DNA of 64,000 nt from positions 2,418,001 to 2,482,000 of the forward strand of contig OY751489.1 of assembly GCA_963565915.1 (NCBI GenBank). Direction: 5' to 3'. This DNA is from Entoloma clypeatum (lineage: Eukaryota > Basidiomycota > Agaricomycetes > Agaricales > Entolomataceae). Positions 1 through 9,812 of this stretch are shown one piece after another. Position numbers and translations under genes: made by a program. The notes under the pieces were generated by a model. The model was not told where the DNA came from and did not search any database. It worked only from the letters and a program-made list of their open reading frames with translations. How positions within the stretch are numbered: the stretch's first letter is position 1; each line of letters begins with the position of its first letter.

Positions 1-237
1 TTGGTCCTGGAAGCTGGGTGAAATATTTACTTATCAAGGTACATACCTTATTCAATCGGCTCGTTAATGTGCGAATGGAAATGTTGCAATGCCGGCATCA
101 AGTAACTTAATGTGCTTCCAACCGGGGTACGAGAAACCAGACTTCCTGCCGCTGGGATGAGAAAAAAAAAAACAGCGGTGAGAATACGATGATGACTCGG
201 AACAGAAGTACTGCAATATTACCACGACAGATCTACT

Positions 238-2192
238 TCACTGCGGGTTTTCTAGCTCCTGCCTCGCAGCCTTCAGCTTACGAGCTGCCCACCAATAGCT
301 GTACCACCCTCCTACAATCAGGATGAAAACACCGACGATGGCGACCCCGATATATCCCGAATTATCGTTTGCCTCGGTAGGCCAGTGAATATAGGTAGAA
401 AAGATAACAACAAGACATGAGAACCTACCCTTGCCCAAGCCCGCCACCAACTACCCCCCAGCCCTCCGCCGCCCTCCGCTTCTGCAGAGGCACGACACTG
501 GCGGCACTGATCCCCAATCAACCCCATGATGACGATTATCGAAATGCTAGTTCAATCAACCATGCGTCGTCAAAGTTTTCGCGATCCGGATCGGCATAGA
601 CCACGTACGTATATGCGACCAGGATGCTCATGAGTGTCAAGACGATGCTTAGGCTGGACATGACATTCATCTTGACCTCCGTCTCCTTTTCGATTCGATC
701 TTTGGCGCTGACCGTTGCATCATGGGGGTCAGAATCGTCTTTTAAAGGATGCGGAGACGCGTTTATGGCTCCCTCATGTTCAAGTTTCCTCTCGCCATCA
801 AAGCCTGAAGTGTTGCCACGGCGCTCGAATATGGCCCACGACTTTTCAGGAAACCCGGTGTAAGAGTAGAGCATGAGGATAGAATCAGCCGAATCGATCA
901 TGCTCATGCCTGCGGTGAAAAGAAGCTGCACTATCTAGTTGGCGAACATGGCGCGCAATAGGTCGTGTGTGGGGCATACCGGAAGGAGGATAGTCTGTGC
1001 CGAGGGAATGGACTTGCCGTCCGGGCCTTTCTTTGCGATCGCGGAGATCGCAAGCAGAGCAATCGAAGAAGCTGTATCAAATCCTGGGGAAGAAAAATTG
1101 AAGACTTCAGAAATCATTCCCAATCCAAATTTCAAAATATAATTTAAGTACCAAATCCAAACAAAACGCCGACAGGATACATCTGACAGAAAAAAGATCA
1201 ACTCCATGCCAAGTCCAGGATAATCTGTGCTTCGAACCTTCCATGGACGGTCCACAAATTTCACAATGGGCCCCAGGATTCGCATCATTAACATTTGGTT
1301 GTGGCGCGGCTGGCCGTCGATGTGAGCATTACCGACGGGCTCACCACTCTGCCGTGCAACTTTTTCCTGGTATATTCAGCAATCCCGTGACTGTCTTTCA
1401 TGGAATCAGTTACTTTGCGACGCTGCTTGAGTATCCTCCACAAGATCATCGTGTTTGCGGTTCCGACTATGAACAAGAATGATCCACTCACGGCGGCGCC
1501 TGAATATCTCAGGTTAGGAAGGAAAGGAGAATTTGGAATATAAGCGATATAGGTTTACCAACGATGCCGCCTACGTCCCCAACGTGTTGCAACTTCTGGA
1601 AGACGTTAGTCGAGATAGCAATGGCGGTGGTCTAGAAAACAACATAAGTGGGGAAGTAGTAGATCATGGTTCATCACGCTCACCACGACGAGAACGATGG
1701 TACTGTGGCCAAGAGAGAAGAACAACCCACAAGTCACCGGAAGCTGTCCTAGGCTTATTAATTGACGTGTAGCATTGTCGATAGCGCTTCAAATTTTGGA
1801 TTTAGCCTCGCCCAGGTGTTATACGACCACTTGAGTACCTGATGTGGTCGGCGTCAAGCGCTACAGAACCAAAGATAACGATGAATTGAAGGACCTCAGA
1901 CAATACGCTCACCATGGCGCAAGCCAAGTGTCTCATGTAACCCAGGTTAAGAGGAAGCCGATATCAGCTTGAAAGTTCTCACCCAGGCGAGCAGAGCCAA
2001 GGCCAGAGTAGGACGTGTGTCCTGATTGCGGTTGAACACGATGCCAGCTGCTATCCAACAAATCGCATTTGCCAAAATCCTGTTATCAGTGGTTCAAGTT
2101 GATATGTTAGGAGGGGGAGAATATACACACTCGGCGGTAGCAAGGAACACCGTTCTGCCGAGCAGAGTGAGGTTGAACGACTTCAAAGTCAT
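238..2192 (-). CDS. NIC1: Nickel/cobalt transporter of the NiCoT (HoxN/NixA/Nic1) family
   Basis: High-affinity Ni2+ (possibly Co2+) importer of the plasma membrane; in fungi it feeds nickel to urease. About twelve short introns were joined by eye. The spliced product carries the family signature: LGLRHALDADHISAIDN in the second membrane segment, GLFFSLGHSTIV in the third, then LGPIVKFVDRPWK, FGFGFDTASSIALLA and LLFTAGMSMIDSADSILMLY. The last segment is GYIGVAIVGVFILIVGGW, just before a short basic tail and a TGA at 238-240. Around 370 residues and eight membrane segments, as expected for the family. A charged loop (GERKLEHEGAINASPHPLKD) sits between late segments. The start at 2192 (MTLKSFNLTLL) is the first ATG in the frame that leads into the first membrane segment; an upstream exon cannot be excluded. 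Odd point: introns interrupt the metal-binding RHALDADHIS motif itself. The family call is very secure; nickel versus cobalt preference is inferred. Confidence 0.93.
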
Positions 2193-2385
2193 TCCGTCAC
2201 GACGGGGGGTAGAAGTAACCCCCAGGTGAAGCGCCGATAAGATGGAGCTTTAAGGGGACATCTTATCGGCAAATTGTGAACTCATGGTAGCAAGTTCCCA
2301 GATTGTGCGGCATGGGTTTCTCCCTTCACCATGAGTCTGTCCATAAACCTCCTCTTTCCTTGACATGACTGACATACTCACCAAG

Positions 2386-3754
2386 GCTGATATCCGCGGG
2401 ATATGGTGCATTCCGCACAATTATACCCGAGCTACACAACCGCATACCATTGACATGGCATAACGCCCCATACCCGCTCGCGTTTTACATACCATTTGTA
2501 TACATGGCATACCTGGCTCGTCGACCAGACACGTACTTGCTCCGCTTGTCGCTGCTCCCATTCACGCTCTGTGGTATCGTGACCGCAGCCTATCGCTTTG
2601 TGTGGATCAACCCATCGCTCAACGTTTACAATTGGGGACAATGTGAGCGTCTTGCAAACCTGGTACCAGAGTTGACCCGTCGGATCTAAAGATGTCCATT
2701 CAAGGTCTATTTGCTGCGGTAGCTATTGCCAAGTCTCTAGAGTACGCCTTCAACAAGGAGGGCATGCTCAAGGTTGGCGAAAGTCGGCCGGGGGAAATGA
2801 AAGGCACGGGGGGTTCAAACGGGCATGCTGAACAAACGCCCCAGTTGAATAACCCCCTGTACGATGCGTTTGAGCTTGCTCATACGCTTCGCGGTTTACA
2901 GTGGACTTTCGGACAGGGGGTGCATATTCCAAAGGAGACAAGGCCGTTACAACGAAAGCCCTTTTTGCGCGCTACTTTGGTGTCGTTCATCCAACATTTC
3001 ATTCTCCTGGACTTGTTGGAGTCCTTGATCAAACTGTTTCCTGGGGTGGGGGAACCCACCGGAGGGTCAATATTCTATGCCAATCTCAGTCCTGTTTGGC
3101 GTTACAGCGTGTCTACACTCATCCACGCCATGACTGGCAGTGCCATCTTGGTGGGGTTCGGCATGGTCTATGATCTCGTCACTTTGACTGCGATCGGCTG
3201 CTTCGACAGCTCTCCTGCTTCCTGGCCCCCAGTCATGGACAGTCCCTGGACAGCTGATTCAATGCATACCTTCTGGGCCAAGCGTTGGCACCAGATGCTG
3301 CGACAAACATTTATGGTTCTTGGAGGATATCCTGGAAAATGGATTGCCGGTAATCTTGGCATGGTCTTTGGTACTTTCATCGCCTCTGGGTTATTCCACG
3401 AGTGTGCAATGTATTCAATGGGAAGAGGGTTTGATCACGCAGTCTCATTATTCTTCACACTACAGGGGCCCATTTTAGTACTAGAGCGTATGTGGAAGAG
3501 GACAACAGGACGACGCATAGGAAGCTGGGTGGGAAGGCTTTGGGTCTATTCAATAATGTTCATTGCAGCACAACCAATGAGTAAGTCATCCTGGCCATGT
3601 CGGGTGTTTCACAACTGTTTATAGAACTTCTCTGAAAGCAAATGCATGGCATCGCAGGGGTCTCGGCGGAGGAGTGGTCATACCACAGTTCCTCAGTCCT
3701 ACGAGAATATTGCTCATACCACTCATCCAGAGTCAATTTCTTGTCCATCTATGA
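2386..3754 (+). CDS. Wax-synthase-like MBOAT membrane O-acyltransferase (5' end unresolved)
   Basis: Multi-pass ER-type acyltransferase of the wax synthase domain family that is expanded in basidiomycetes. Exon near 2386-2642 reads FRTIIPELHNRIPLTW and MAYLARRPDTYLLRLSLLPF; it joins after an intron at 2643-2704 to AAVAIAKSLEYAFNKEGM. The core FWAKRWHQMLRQTF and the MBOAT-type histidine region GLFHECAMYSMGRGFDHAV are clear. A second intron (3581-3638) leads to the last exon ANAWHRRGLGGGVVIPQF and a TGA at 3752-3754. The acyl acceptor cannot be told from sequence; relatives include wax ester and terpenoid acetyltransferases. No in-frame ATG precedes the first exon; a CTGAC branch point and CACCAAG acceptor at 2381-2385 suggest a further tiny first exon, so the start given is an exon boundary, not a start codon. 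It converges on the cyclin gene with about 67 bp between stops. Confidence 0.85.
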
Positions 3755-3821
3755 CAGGAAGCATTACTCATATGACGGATCTCACATCACAGCCTGTACT
3801 TATATGAATATGCAATATCAG

Positions 3822-5289
3822 TTATCCCTGACTGCCTCCTTCAGCACCGGCCGGTCCGAATAAGAATCGAAAGGTGCCTTTGTCGGAGGCGAGAAGCTGA
3901 AAGTCTTCTCCGCTGTAAACAGCCTTAGGGTCAGCGCTGCCGACTGGTTGCCGAGGCCTAGGGGGATGTTCGCTCTCTCGCATGATGATCTTTAATCGAA
4001 TGAGCTGGTCTGGGTTGTATGGCGAGGACATTGGTTGTACAACATTGAGTAGATGTTGATGTCGAGAAGATGGATGTGGAGAAGGCGAGGCCGGGGTACT
4101 CGGGGAGGTGTTCGCCAATGGGTTTTGCACCATATGAAGTATAAGGTCAATCACAGTGTGCGCGATGTCTAGGAATTCATGTCCGAGTAAATTCAATGAA
4201 TCCCATCTGTCACAAGTACCTTCTAGATCTTCCACCTGCGACTTGAACTTTTTCTCCCAGTCCCCATGGTTCTTCAAGATTTCAGCTACTTCATGAGGAG
4301 ATCGAAACCCGTCTTCCTCGGCGGTTGATTGTTGTTGTTCAAAGGAAGAAATTGACGCTGCAACGTAGAGGCTACCGAGTGCAATGGTATGCGGCGGATA
4401 TTGCAGGGGAAGGAGAGTTCTGTAACTGGAGAATATAAACAAAGGCATCGGGAAGTTAGGAGTCGGTGCGTACCAGTCGACAGCCAACCGCCACGCCAGT
4501 TGTGTCAGTTTCTTGGTCGCTACATTGAAGTTAGCTTGGTTTGATATGGGAACCATTTGAAGCAGACATGCCTCTTAAAGCCCTTCCAATTTTGATAACA
4601 TATTTGAAGGGCATCCTTGATGTAAAATTATAGCATATTGTACCAAGAAGGATCTTCTCAATCTGTATCAACTTGAACCGGTCATGCTCTACCACCTGTA
4701 GGCTGAGGTCAATGCTCAGGAGAAATGAATGGACGCCCGTCGCATACCTGAGGATCCATCATATCCAGATCTAATTCCCCTCCTGGATGTTTCGACTTGG
4801 CCGCCAATTCGGGGAAGCGGACGGCGTAGGCTACGGCCAGTAGTTGACTGGGTTTCTTGAGGGTGTCGTGCATTTTTGTGGATATGTAGAGTGAGGCCAA
4901 GCACACGTCCTATAGGACAATAGGTCGACACCATCTGACCACCGAGATAAGTTGGCAGACACACATGATAACCGTAGTTGACGGATTTTCGAGGAAAGAA
5001 GAGATGGAAGCGGTGGTAGAGGTTCTGAGCGGTCGCAATTGTTCCTTTGGGGCTGTGGATCAAGTCGTCTGTCAAGAAACGGGCAACACCAAGCAGACGA
5101 GACGCACAATCCTGCCCGAGTGCCTATTGCTTCGAGGAAACCACACGCCTGTTGTCGAAGCCTCTCGTCGTGGACGCTTGCGACTTTTCCGCGTTGTTTT
5201 TCCGAGAGAAAATCCACTTCCGCAGGCGTAAAATAAGGGTGGTGATATATTGAGGAAGGCATCGAGGGTGATTGAGCTCTGGAGTCCAT
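3822..5289 (-). CDS. CTK2: Cyclin, probable CTD kinase beta subunit (Ctk2/cyclin K type)
   Basis: Regulatory cyclin expected to pair with a Ctk1/Cdk12-type kinase that phosphorylates the RNA polymerase II C-terminal domain. The N-terminal cyclin box is readable across exons: YFTPAEVDFLSEKQRGKVA, then TIATAQNLYHRFHLFFPRKS and VCLASLYISTKMHDTLKKP, followed by LLAVAYAVRFPELAAKSKH. A second cyclin fold follows (TKKLTQLAWRLAVDWY, QYPPHTIALGSLYVAASISS), then a Ser/Pro/His-rich tail. The intron after GTRAGF can be placed with a CCACAG acceptor, which restores continuity into PKGTIATAQ. Start MDSRAQSPSMPSSIYHH at 5289 lies only 42 bp from the stop of the upstream RPT5 gene on the same strand, so its promoter must overlap that gene's 3' end. 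The cyclin family is certain; the Ctk2 subtype is inferred from similarity to K-type cyclins, with Bur2/Pch1 types as alternatives. Confidence 0.82.
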
Positions 5290-5331
5290 ACCAAGATCTT
5301 TATTTATGACTGTTTACAGTACATACTAACA

Positions 5332-6967
5332 CTAGGCAAAATACATGAGATCGTTCTTTTTCTTGCTTTGCACTGTAATATCCCTTTTCGTTAGATCGAA
5401 CAATGAGGACGAGTCAACGGCATCGGTACCTTCCGCTATTCCACTCAAGAAATGCTCATGGCCTAATTTCGTTGCACCTTCTCGCAAAGCGATCATTCCG
5501 GCCTCCACGCAGACAGCCTTCAACTGCGCAGCATTAAACTCATCTGTACTTCGCGCGAGCTCCTCGTAATTGACATCAGGTGAAACAGTCATTTTTCGTG
5601 AATGGATTTCAAGAATCCGTGCTCGGGCTGTTTCATTCGGCAGAGGGAATTCGATCTTCCTATCCAATCTACCAGAGCGGAGAAGAGCAGGATCCAGGAT
5701 ATCGATTCTGTTTGTTGCAGCAATGACCTAACAGAACCATGAACGACACTGAGAAAACAAGCTCCCAAAAACATACCTTGATCCTCTCATCGCTGCTAAA
5801 CCCGTCCAGCTGATTCAGAAGTTCAAGCATGGTTCGCTGTACTTCGCGATCTCCACTCTTGTCTGAGTCAAATCGTTTGGTCCCAATAGCATCCAGCTCG
5901 TCGATAAAGATGATTGCGGGGGCTTTCTGCTTGGCCAGTGCAAACGCGTCGCGCACAAGTTTTGCCCCGTCGCCGATGAACATCTGCACCAGGGACGGGC
6001 CTGCAAGCTTCAGATAGCATGCCTTTGTTGAGGCCGCGCATGCACGAGCAAGTAGTGTTTTGCCAGTACCTTCGGAACGTTAGTGCGCGCAAAGGCCAGA
6101 GGGGAATAGCGCACCGGGCGGTCCATACATGAGACAACCCTTTGGAGGTCGGATACCTAACGTCTTGAATTTCTCAGCATGCTCCATGGGAAGGACGATT
6201 GCTTCGACTAGCTCTTCGATCTGCTTCTCCAGGCCGCCAATATCAGTGTAAGTTTCAGTTGGTCGCTCATCGACCTCCATAGCTTTTACGCGGGAATCGA
6301 ACTCAGCGGGAAGGGTATCAAGTACAAGATAAGAGTCTTTATTAACGCCAACAAGATCGCCTGGCTGAAGTTTCTCTGGAGGCACCAAGCCGATCATAGG
6401 AAGAAAGACAGTTTGCCGAGTGGAAGTCTTGACAACGGCGCATTTGCCTTTGCGCATAGAATCTAGATCCTGGTTCGCGCCGTCTTCTTGACCCTCGGGG
6501 TCAACGTCAAGGATCTACATTCTGATGAATAAGAGTGTCGAAGCAGGGATGCACGGACTCGCTGACCTCGACTATGTTGCCGACAAGGTACGGCAAGACC
6601 TTGTTCTGCTTGATCTTCTCTCCATTATCCCGGATCTTCTCCTTCATAACGCTCTGCTCATGCTGTAATCTAGTCGTTTCGGACCTCATGACCTTTTGCG
6701 ACATGAAGGCATTGCTTGGGGTAGATTCGGGGAGGCTATAGATACCTTTATATCATTTTCAAGTAGCCGTATTCTTGTGAGAATCTCGTCGGTGCTCAGC
6801 GACATGATCTCCTCCGGAATATCCGCCCAGGTCTCCTCAACTGGTGCATCGGGGGTGATATCCATTGGAGTGACATCTTGTGCAGGGGGTTCTGAGGTAG
6901 GTAAAATTGCTTCGGGCTTCTTGTCTGGATTCGGGGGAGGATTGCTGGGAGGGGGGACGGAAGACAT
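5332..6967 (-). CDS. RPT5: 26S proteasome regulatory ATPase subunit Rpt5 (PSMC3)
   Basis: One of six AAA ATPases in the base of the 19S particle; it unfolds substrates and opens the 20S gate. After a Pro-rich N-terminus ([16 protein letters not shown]) come a coiled coil ([20 protein letters not shown]), the OB-fold region ([35 protein letters not shown]) and the AAA module. The diagnostic [20 protein letters not shown] block marks Rpt5 among the paralogues. Walker [17 protein letters not shown] is interrupted by an intron after GPPG; Walker B is [37 protein letters not shown] and [18 protein letters not shown] follow. The start at 6967 is preferred over an upstream GTG. The protein ends DLMYFA, where relatives end in a HbYX tripeptide such as YYA or FYA; here the penultimate residue is Phe. 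Divergent from EAF6 with a 77-bp spacer. Confidence 0.97.
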
Positions 6968-7044
6968 CGTACGAATGAATGACGGAGCGCGTTCCAACGA
7001 CACGCGTCCTCCTCATCAGCCAAATAGAGCCAAACACGTGTACC
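6968..7044. promoter_or_regulatory. Bidirectional 77-bp promoter RPT5/EAF6 with CACGTG box
   Basis: The whole region between the two start codons is 77 bp, so both 5' leaders and the core promoter elements must overlap or lie in coding sequence. A palindromic CACGTG (bHLH-type E-box) sits at about 7035-7040, directly before the EAF6 ATG. No TATA box is visible. Confidence 0.55.
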
Positions 7045-7722
7045 ATGGCCGACGCTGCTCTTACACCGGAAGAAAAGTCGCGATATGAAACCTTGAAAAA
7101 CGAGCTCAAGAAGGCCCTGCCAGCGAGGCGTGCTGCAGACAGAAAATTGGTATGCTCATGTTCCTCACCCGCTCGCGATATCTCATTCGTCCCTCTAGGC
7201 TCAAATCGAAGTCCAGATCTACAACCTTGAAGCCTCTTACTTGACCGAAACAGCTGCACACAGCGGCGGAAATATCATACAGGGGTTCGAGGGTTATCTC
7301 AAGAACACGACGACGGGCAGGCGAAAGTACGAAATAAACGAGCACGACAGACTGTTCTCCAGGAGTAGCGCCACCTATCTCAAGGTGAGCATACTCAGTT
7401 CACATATGAATTAGTTGCTCTACTTTTGCAACCTTGCAAGTCTCTTGACCTTTTGGGTGAGGGAGAGGAGTCGACCGCGACAAACGATGAGTTTCACAAA
7501 CAGCCGACCCCTGGAGTCACTACAGTCATTGTCCCCCCGGCGACCAGAAATCAGGAACTCTCAGTGGCCCAGCAAAAGAGAGTTCGCGAAAAGGAATCCC
7601 AGCGGAAGAAACGCACAAGTGTCAGTCTACGAAGTGGCGACAGTGAGGATGAGATTGTCAGCGCCGCGAGCTCGGCTTCCAGAAGAGTAACCAAAAGGGC
7701 TCGCTTGACGGAGGACGACTGA
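7045..7722 (+). CDS. EAF6: NuA4 histone acetyltransferase subunit Eaf6
   Basis: Small subunit of the NuA4 (and animal MOZ/HBO1) acetyltransferase complexes, acting in the nucleus as a scaffold for the catalytic subunit. The first exon MADAALTPEEKSRYETLKNE gives the leading coiled coil (LKKALPARRAADRKL). After an intron come QIEVQIYNLEASYLTETAAH, GGNIIQGFEGYLKNTTTGRR and INEHDRLFSRSSATYL, the conserved Eaf6 core. The last exon is a basic, Ser-rich tail (QKRVREKESQRKKRTSVSL, SRRVTKRARLTEDD) and is probably a nuclear localisation region. Two introns use GT-AG borders near 7151-7199 and 7385-7437. Length near 170 residues fits the family. The spacer shared with RPT5 suggests co-expression of two nuclear housekeeping genes. 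Function inferred from family; identity clear from the core. Confidence 0.93.
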
Positions 7723-7825
7723 TGTGTTTCATTACACTGTGCGTTCTGATGCCCCTCCTGTATCATCATTGAAAACGTGTCCTGCAGATGTCCTCGATTA
7801 TAAGTATCATAAGTATGACACCTGT

Positions 7826-8685
7826 CTACACATCTACCGTCCCTATCAACTTCTTAATGTCTGCTGCCTCCAAGCCACCTCCGTCTGCATCTGCCGCCTC
7901 GATGCTTCCTGAAATAGCGATGATCTGCTTGACTTCCTTTGCATTCACCCACACCCGGCCGTTCATGCCTACAGCTGCTTCTAATGGGAACTGGGACCCA
8001 AGAAGGGGTAAGAGGAAATGTTTGGGGTCAATAAGACTGCATAGATTCAGTTCAGTTCAAGGAGGAAGTTGGCCACTGAACGAAACTCACTCGCGACACA
8101 TTTTCAGACTACATCTCACCAGAAATCCACCTTTCACCTCCCCAAATCCTTCCGCTTTCCGTGTCTGAGCATCAAAGCATTCCAATTCCGGTTCCATGTC
8201 CTTGTGGGCTAGCGACACGCGAGCGTATACGACGCTGCCAACCTAGAAAAGCGCAGAGGCCCACTTGATTCCTCAACTACGTGCCAGTCAGAAGCCCTGA
8301 TTTACCTTTAGATTCGGCCTATTTCGTTTTGTAGCACCCTCAAATGCTAACCCATCCAGCGACGCATAATGAGCAGAACCAATGTCCACCCGGAAGCCTT
8401 CGCCGGCCTTCTGAACGATCACCCCAATGACGGATTCTTGAGGTGCAGGGACATACTGTTGTCTACAATAAACTCCAAGGTCTATGTATGAGCGAGTGAT
8501 TAAACACGAACCCGTCTTGAGTTATTTTCGACCCACCATTTGCTGCCATTCGCCGAATGATTCAACGCGCCGGCTCGCGTTGCGATGATGCTCGGCCCCT
8601 TCGAAACTTGTAAAAGCCCTGGACCGAGTTTCAAGTTGACATGTTGTGCTGGAACGACTGTGCCAGGAAGAACGGTCGTTGACAT
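7826..8685 (-). CDS. RRP40: Exosome complex RNA-binding cap subunit Rrp40 (EXOSC3)
   Basis: Cap protein of the RNA exosome that guides RNA to the 3'-5' exonuclease in rRNA processing and RNA decay, nucleus and cytosol. Reading the minus strand gives the N-terminal domain (MSTTVLPGTVVPAQHVNLKL, ATRAGALNHSANGSKWWVEN), the S1-like domain (YVPAPQESVIGVIVQKAGE, FRVDIGSAHYASLDGLAFEG, ATKRNRPNLKVGSVVYARV, AHKDMEPELECFD) and the KH-like domain with the hallmark GMNGRVWVNAKEVKQIIAI. The product ends ADIKKLIGTVDV with a TAG at about 7826-7828. A few short introns separate these blocks. Start at 8685 is chosen because the conserved N-terminal strand begins there; a more distal in-frame ATG lies closer to VPS37. 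Divergent from VPS37 with about 64 bp between start codons. Confidence 0.93.
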
Positions 8686-8749
8686 GGTGGTGCGTGACTG
8701 GATTGAGTGAGATAAGATTCTCACCACCGCCATCTGTCCTCTTCATCGA
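8686..8749. promoter_or_regulatory. Bidirectional 64-bp promoter RRP40/VPS37
   Basis: Only about 64 bp separate the two start codons. No TATA, CCAAT or E-box is seen in it. Both transcripts must have very short leaders or begin inside the opposite gene. Confidence 0.45.
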
Positions 8750-9457
8750 ATGGCAACGACTCTTCTGACAGAGTTTCCGGAACTAGGGCATCTTTCGTAA
8801 TGGCCATGAACGTGTACGTTTGGTACCAACGGCTGATGTATTCGTGTACTAGGAGAGGAGACCTCGAAGATATTTTGGCCGATCCATTCTACTTCCAGGC
8901 CATCTTTCATACCCTAGACCGTGCCAAAGCTCTCTATTTATCCCAAGCAGAATTGGGATCAGCCAACGAGGCTATAGCGAGTACGATTTCTCCTCTTATG
9001 TCGAAAGGAACGCCGAGCCCTGTTCGCAGAGAACAACCTTCGTTTGCAAGACGATCTGTACAACCTCAGATCCGAGACTCAAACCGCTTTTGAGGAAGCA
9101 AAAGCTCTCGAACGCCGATGGAAGGAAGTAGAAAAGGAGCAGCGGGAGGTCTACCAGGTTCGTCTTTTCAAAGTATCATCCATCGTCCGTAAACGCTGTA
9201 TCCACTCCGTAACAACCCAGCGGTTCATGCCCCAATTCCTGCATATGCGCCTTAGACATAGTATCACTGCCCAAGACGACGCCTCCGAGGCTGTCGCGTC
9301 AGCTTTCATACAGCAGCAGACCGGAAACGGGATTGGAACCAATGCACCGGCTATGGATGATTTCATCAAAGAGTTCAAAGATCTGAGAAAAATCTATCAC
9401 AAACGCGCGTTATGGGGAGAGAAATGGAACAATCAGGAAGTGGTTTGGGAAGATTGA
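8750..9457 (+). CDS. VPS37: ESCRT-I subunit Vps37 (Mod(r) domain protein)
   Basis: Subunit of the ESCRT-I complex on endosomes, needed for sorting ubiquitinated cargo into multivesicular bodies. Spliced from exon 1 (MATTLLTEFPELGHLS), an exon reading RGDLEDILADPFYFQAIFHT and ALYLSQAELGSANEAIA, and, after a 49-nt intron ending TTCGCAG, KNNLRLQDDLYNLRSETQ, EEAKALERRWKEVEKEQREV and RFMPQFLHMRLRHSITAQDD. This is the Mod(r) helical hairpin in its usual order, starting with the DP.Y motif. The 49-nt intron is the only choice that restores the conserved frame; a nearer AG would shift it. The stop at 9455-9457 follows NNQEVVWED. About 180 residues, normal for fungal Vps37. Shares a promoter region with RRP40. 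Confidence 0.88.
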
Positions 9458-9812
9458 ACGATTTCTTCGACGGACTCCTCAGGTACTGTATCCACATGAC
9501 ATCTTGAGAGTTCACTTGAAAACCGACGTATTGTTCGCTTCCTTCCCCCCGAATAGCACCAGCATGATCAATACTTGGTCCTGGCCAGATTAGTGGCCAT
9601 GCATCTACGATCTTGCATTCTGGGTCATGGGAGGGGCTGGACATTCGTCTGTACTGAGCATCAGCCTGGTGCCTACTTCAACATGCTCCTCATAAAAGCT
9701 CCATTGTTACGTATGGAGTATTCAGTCTACTTGTTGTGTTGTTTTTTTCTTCCTGTTGGGTGCTTGTCCCAAAGGAGCGAAAAAAAGAATTCCAAGAGTT
9801 ATTCCAACGTCG
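9458..9812. other. Convergent intergenic region VPS37/NCA2 without a gene
   Basis: About 355 bp between the two stop codons. I see no coding pattern, repeat or RNA gene; it should hold the two 3' UTRs and polyadenylation sites. Confidence 0.5.

Noticed and set aside
8988..9024. Shorter introns in VPS37 ending at the first or second AG
   Set aside because: The nearest acceptor gives a wrong frame ending in an early stop, and the next would make a 37-nt intron; the 49-nt intron restores the Mod(r) sequence.
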